Shown piece after piece: positions 24,421-64,000 of a stretch of DNA of 64,000 bases. The DNA is from Antedon bifida (taxonomy: Eukaryota; Echinodermata; Crinoidea; Comatulida; Antedonidae), in contig OY727098.1 of the NCBI GenBank assembly GCA_963402885.1, positions 20,012,717 through 20,076,716 on the forward strand, read 5' to 3'. The translations under genes and the position numbers were made by a program. Under the pieces are notes generated by a model, which was not told where the DNA came from, did no database searches, and saw nothing but the letters and a program-made list of their open reading frames with translations. Position 1 is the first letter of the stretch. Every line of letters begins with the position of its first letter.

Positions 24421-24507
24421 CACCCTGCTTGTTCACGGAATACGGGAAATATATCTATGGAACCAGAACGTAGATATTTCCCGTATTTCGTAAGAACAAG
24501 CAGGGTG
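24421..24507. repeat. Inverted repeat / palindromic MITE-like hairpin
   Basis: An 87-bp imperfect palindrome. caccctgcttgtt (24421-24433) pairs with aacaagcagggtg (24495-24507), and gaatacgggaaatat pairs with atatttcccgtattt. The size suggests a fold-back MITE; no target duplication is clear. Confidence 0.7.
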
Positions 24508-24972
24508 CAACGATTTTATCTGTTAGTGTACATTCATTTTGACTATCACAACAACAATAGGGAGCTTTCGACGATTACGATAAGCTTTTTTTACGGACCG
24601 TTGAATACGGGTTCAAATTCGATGGTTGAACTACGCTTGGGTAGAAACATCAAACAGGTATTACGGGATATATTACCCTTCTGATCCGCTTGACTGAGTA
24701 AATGGGCGTAATACGGAATTATATCTCATACATATTGACCAATCGGATTACAGAATTCACGTACACTAAGAGATAACATTTTATATCATAACGAAAAGTA
24801 TATTAGCAACCGGGCCCTACACCCATCAATAAAACAATTCCGATTACTTTCCAAACTGGTCTTTAGTTGGCCCTGGAGTGTTTATAATTAGAGACAAAAG
24901 CTACTAAAGACCACTACAACCTGGGTCCCAAAAGTGGTCTTTAATTGGACGTATACCTGTATTTTAAAATTA

Positions 24973-25085
24973 TGACAAAGTGTGATGTGCCCAAATATGG
25001 TACTGATATGCCTAAATATGGTAGTGATATGACATCATCATGTCCATATATGGATTGTTTTGTCACATAAAGTTTGATAGCATTT
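24973..25085. mobile_element. MITE family A, partial copy
   Basis: Core gtgtgatgtgcccaaatatg and the right arm cataaagtttgatag are present. The left terminal repeat is not recognisable. Confidence 0.6.
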
Positions 25086-28000
25086 AAAAAATGCAATTCC
25101 TTATTAAATGTAGATTATCAAAAATTAATTTACCCGATGATAGCCAATCAATATTATCTATTACCTTTATTTGGAATTGGAAAACCAGAGGCTTAAACTA
25201 TTGTATTTTTCCAACAATACTTATTTGCAGCCATATTGATAAATAAAAAGGTAAAAATACTGTAAATATTGTATGTGTATTTCATAACTTTTAACATCCA
25301 TGGATGGAAGCAGAGGGGTTTTGTGTTGACTATAAAAATCGAAAAAAAAAATAATAATAAATATCGATTTACTTTTAAAAAAGAAAGGTGTATTTTCAAT
25401 ATTTGAAGGATTGACTGTTCTATTCACCTTGTTGATTGAAACAATCAATGTTCCAACAAATGTAAACAATCACTATTTGCAATTTTAAACATGGAGTTGA
25501 CACGGTGATAAAAATTGCCATTAATTGTCAATAATAATGCAAATTACAAAATAAAAAGAGTGATATATTATGGATAAGTCAATCATAACAAACACAATAT
25601 TTAAACATTTTCTTAAAAAATCTGGAAATTATATGAAATGAATAATAATAATTAATGGCACTTTTAATATTCCAAGATTATTAGAAAAACAAAAACTGGA
25701 ATTTTCAGTTTGTATATACAAGAGTGCAATAACAAATGACGACTTGATCAAATTTGTTTAATTATTTCTAATATACATTAACAATAAATAAAGTTTAAAC
25801 ATCCCATTTTGTGCTTTTGGAAGAGACAACTACCAAATAAGACCATATATTTAATACCACTTCAATATATATTTACAATAGTATTAAACATGCTCTCTAT
25901 TAGACATGGACTCTATAGTCGAATAATCTACTTTATTTCTCACACATTATTCAGAGATCTATTTGATATGTAATAAATAATGATTTATTTTGGATTAGTA
26001 ATACAATTCATCCCTTACTGTATAGCTACGCTCATGAATTTATTAAGGTTTTACACAATGAATATTTATGTTTTATTTGTGACATACAGTACATTGTGTA
26101 TAATACACAGCTTATTTTAGCCTCTCACATTAATTGTAAAATCCCCATGTTTAGTTACATAAACTATTGCTATAACTCATCTTTACATTCCAACGATAAA
26201 CGATAATTAATGTACAGTTATACGGTACCAAAATTAAAACCATAGTCATATACCTGGTTAGTGTGGGCAGTAAAAGCGCTGCAGGCAACTCCCTGAAAAA
26301 CACAGAACCCTAGCCTGTCTACAGTGTCCAGTTTCAAAGCTGTACATAGCCTGTTTTTGTTTTGTTTTTGCAGAATTTATTTTTTAAGAGTAGAAATCAA
26401 TTTACAGAATGTTTTGGTTCAGTTAACATTCTGGATTTGGGAGATTCAGAACAGATTTACCAAATTATAGGTATCAAAAGAATGAACATTTCAAGAATGT
26501 GTTAAACCAAGGCATTCCAATAACAGGATTGTGAGCTTGACACGACGAAAATCAGACACCTACGATCTTTTACCAAAATACAATTAAATAGCAATAAAAA
26601 AATTCAACGTATGGTGTACATAGCCTAGAATTTGACAGCTTTGTATGAATTCGTCAAAGCCTAACCGCAGATCAAAGTCTGTTATTATAGCCTATCTTGG
26701 CAAGTTGAGCTCAGCGTCCTGTTGTTAGATTGCCTAGGTTAAACTTTGAGAATAAATTACAGATTTTCTTGCCATCAAAAATATGAGGGAATATAAAAAA
26801 AAAGTCTGGTTAAATGGCATTCATGAAAAAAAAAAAAAGGGTCTATTGGAATACCATTTAATTGGATTTACAGTATATTTTAGCTACAATGCAAAGTAAG
26901 AGTTGTTTTTTAAAGCCTTTTGTTCACATTGGACCCAAGGTCATCAGTAAACTTGACCATTGTTTGCACTATAATTTAACCTGGTTAGTTTTATTAAAAT
27001 CTAACCATGACAATCCGATTGGACTTTTTTTATCCTGCAATAGGTTATACTGTGGCCAGGTAGTGGTCGGTAAAATTAACTGTCTTGGGGAATTGAAGCC
27101 AGTTTTCACGGATTTAAATTTTCTTTTCGAATTAAATGAGTTAATTTTACCATAATTGATCCAATCCAGTGTGATCACGGCTTTGTACTGCAAGTAATTT
27201 TATCATGGACTGATTTGAACCATCAGCTCACAGTGGCAGAAATTGTTAAATGCAGTCTGTATAGACATACTGTATAGCACTGGCACTGAATTCTAAACTG
27301 AATATTAACTTATCTCGACTAGCACAAACTGCCACAGACACAGGGTGTTATTTTAACTCATCATCATAATCAACACAGAATGTGGAACATAGTTCTCTAC
27401 TGATTCTAACTTGTATTCATTGACACAGAATATCAGACACAAGTGCTAACTGGTTTAGCATCTATTGGCAAAGAATGGTGGGCAAAGTGTTCAGTTATTT
27501 TAACACATCACACCAGAAGAGAATGTGGAATACAGGTTTTAACTGATTCTAACTGGTATTCATTGACACAGGATACAGTATCAGGGTTATACCTACATCT
27601 GCATCTAGCAAAGAATGGTGGTGTTACAGCTTTACTCTAGCATATTTCCAGACACAAATGCTAATTATCATGTTACACAAAACTATCAAAACTTACTAAT
27701 CGTGGGCATGACATTTGTACAGCAGTCAATGCAAATACAACCCCTACTATGGTTTCCAAACAATAAGAATGAAAATGCTTTCAGCCAATGTATAATGTGT
27801 AAAGTGTGTTGTTAGTGTTGAAAAAGTACTGAGTGTACAGTAGTTAGAATAGCAAGTGTTCCCTCTTGTTAATTTAGAAGGCTGTCGTACATTATTTGCC
27901 CAAATAAAATTGTCTCTCCAAAAGTGTATGCTACTGTGCCACATGATTGTATTTGTTTTATAGTACATTTGTTATCTGCTGTTAGTGTTTGAGTTATAGC

Positions 28001-28805
28001 AAACCCTTATGTACATATCTACTTTTGTAATTATTAAACTCCATGGAGTAGTTTCCTCAAAGAAAGTTAATGGGCTCCTTAGACATTGGTTTTGGTGTGG
28101 GGTTTGATGGGTTTTGCCTATTGCAGAAGTTACTGTATATTCAAACCCTTATTGGACATATTTTCTTAAATACATATTGATCTATAAATCTCTATGAAGT
28201 GTCTTTCGATAGTAAAAGCTACTGTGATCTGCCTTCTTGAGTAAAGTGCTCTTGTGTAAAGTTCTCTTGACGAGGAATGTTCAGATCTATGAAGTTATTT
28301 TTTCGTATTGCAATTAGCGTTGTAACTACAAAGTGTTCAAACTCGATTAACTAATGCTTTTGTAACAAACTGAAGTGTCACAGGTTGGGGTTATACATCT
28401 GTTATACAGTTTTATTGGTTGGAGGTAAAATTTGTTGATGCATGACTTTCGTATCATAAGCGTTGTACATTAATCTTGTACCTTGGGATTTGGTAATAAA
28501 CGAAAGGTCAGTGTCGTAGTGTGTGTGGCTTCCAGAAGTATTGTTCTGGTTCAGACCTATAGAGCTGTACGCTACTTACAATAGAATAACTCGTTAGTTC
28601 TGAACAGGCCCTTAGTAGATGTTACTGTTGTTAGTAAAGTTATCCCAAAACCTTTATAGTACATATTTTCAATATTATTGTTCAGCGCTATAAATTAACA
28701 ACCATTTGAATTCTACAATAATGTTGAATTTAGTTGTGTTAAAATTTACATCTTTCCATAAACTGAACTTGATTGTCTTTTCAAAACTTGAATCATAACA
28801 TATAA

Positions 28806-63229
<34,424 letters not shown>

Positions 63230-64000
63230 GATAACGTAGAAATAAGCACTTTTCTAAATCAGGGATCTTGTTTGCAAGTTTTACTTGAATATTCTACTGT
63301 TTTGTAGTAGAAACACTTCTGCATGAACCACAAACTCTTAGTGGGAGTATGTCACTGTTCCAATAAACATTTTTCAGAATTTTTCACTATTTCCTTCACA
63401 ATAGAAAATTATTACAAGGTCAAAACAAAAACCTATACATCTTTGTATGATGAATGAATGCTTTTTTTATGTAAACAATATTATATTCGAAAATAATATA
63501 TAATAAATTAATAATAAATAATAAAATTAAAATAAATAATATATTTTGCCAAGACGGATATTCACAGTAACATTTTCCATAATTTTCACCTAACCAATAT
63601 CATGTAAAAATCTTGTTTCATTTTTCTACTTCTTTAACAGAATATAAATGTGTTTACAAATTCAAAAAATAAATTAGTTTAAAAAGATAAATCTTTCTTT
63701 CCTTTCCTGTGTATGTAATAAATACAGATGTCTCATGAGAATTTTTGTAGAAGAGACATTTATTCCAAGAAAATAATTAAAATCGTGTAGATAAAAAAAC
63801 TAACTGTATGATACCTGCAGGTCAGTAAAGCAATTTAGTTAAATCAATCAGTTTTTAACCAGAAATGCTTCTATTCAGTCTTGTAGATTGAACAAATGTC
63901 TTTTTTTTAAACATGGAATTATTTTAGAGTTGGCATACTGACATATATTTCAGCTGAGAGAAATATAAATGTATATTATAATAATTAAACATTCAGTTTA
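63230..64000 (-). other. Upstream of PDE4 exon 1
   Basis: AT-rich sequence that should hold the 5'UTR or an upstream intron and promoter of the variant A transcript. No core promoter motif is convincing. Confidence 0.4.

Larger units (their letters stand above)
22761..28805. other. Intergenic region between 14-3-3 copy 3 and PDE4
   Basis: Mostly AT-rich. It holds a short GC-rich, CpG-rich patch (22915-23045), a weak candidate exon (23521-23695, minus), a hairpin (24421-24507) and a partial MITE (24973-25085). At 27420-27620 is a pair of diverged direct repeats around the phrase gcaaagaatggtgg. No gene is confidently called. Confidence 0.5.

Overview
The window is animal nuclear DNA, AT-rich, with spliced genes, SINEs, MITEs, satellite DNA and an LTR retrotransposon. 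Frequent TAGGCCTA/CTAG-rich islands, tRNA- and 5S-derived SINEs, a single PDE4-type gene and a tandem 14-3-3 cluster fit a marine invertebrate deuterostome. An echinoderm is my best guess; this is inference, not proof.

Layout. 1-2.9 kb: a satellite with a 91-bp unit built of five degenerate subrepeats, running off the left edge. 2.9-3.9 kb: a second tandem repeat (about 183 bp) with a palindromic core. 5.2-9.9 kb (minus): a three-exon gene for a small secreted cysteine-containing protein, reconstructed from splice signals. 11.6-19.6 kb (minus): three tandem 14-3-3 genes, each with nearly all of its coding sequence in one exon. Short arrays resembling the 91-bp satellite lie just upstream of each, and a PIF/Harbinger-like MITE lies between copies 2 and 3. 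19.6-28.8 kb: intergenic DNA with SINE and MITE remains. 28.8-63.2 kb (minus): a cAMP-specific phosphodiesterase of the PDE4 family. Fourteen exons splice in frame into a 706-residue long form with UCR1, UCR2 and the catalytic domain, and a second candidate first exon lies at 54.8 kb.

The PDE4 introns carry many mobile elements. The largest is a complete Ty3/gypsy LTR retrotransposon (39148-43960, plus strand, antisense to PDE4) with near-identical LTRs, a 5-bp target duplication, a tRNA-Trp primer site, intact gag and pol, and a textbook -1 frameshift site (GGGAAAC plus stem-loop) at the gag-pol overlap.

PDE4 hydrolyses cAMP, and 14-3-3 proteins bind phosphoserine/phosphothreonine targets. 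Both belong to kinase signalling, but nothing here shows they are co-regulated. The more unusual features are the layered satellite, its echo beside each 14-3-3 gene, the mosaic 14-3-3 copy 2 with an acidic loop of variable length, and the intact frameshift cassette. I found no CRISPR array, bacterial operon or wholly new system.
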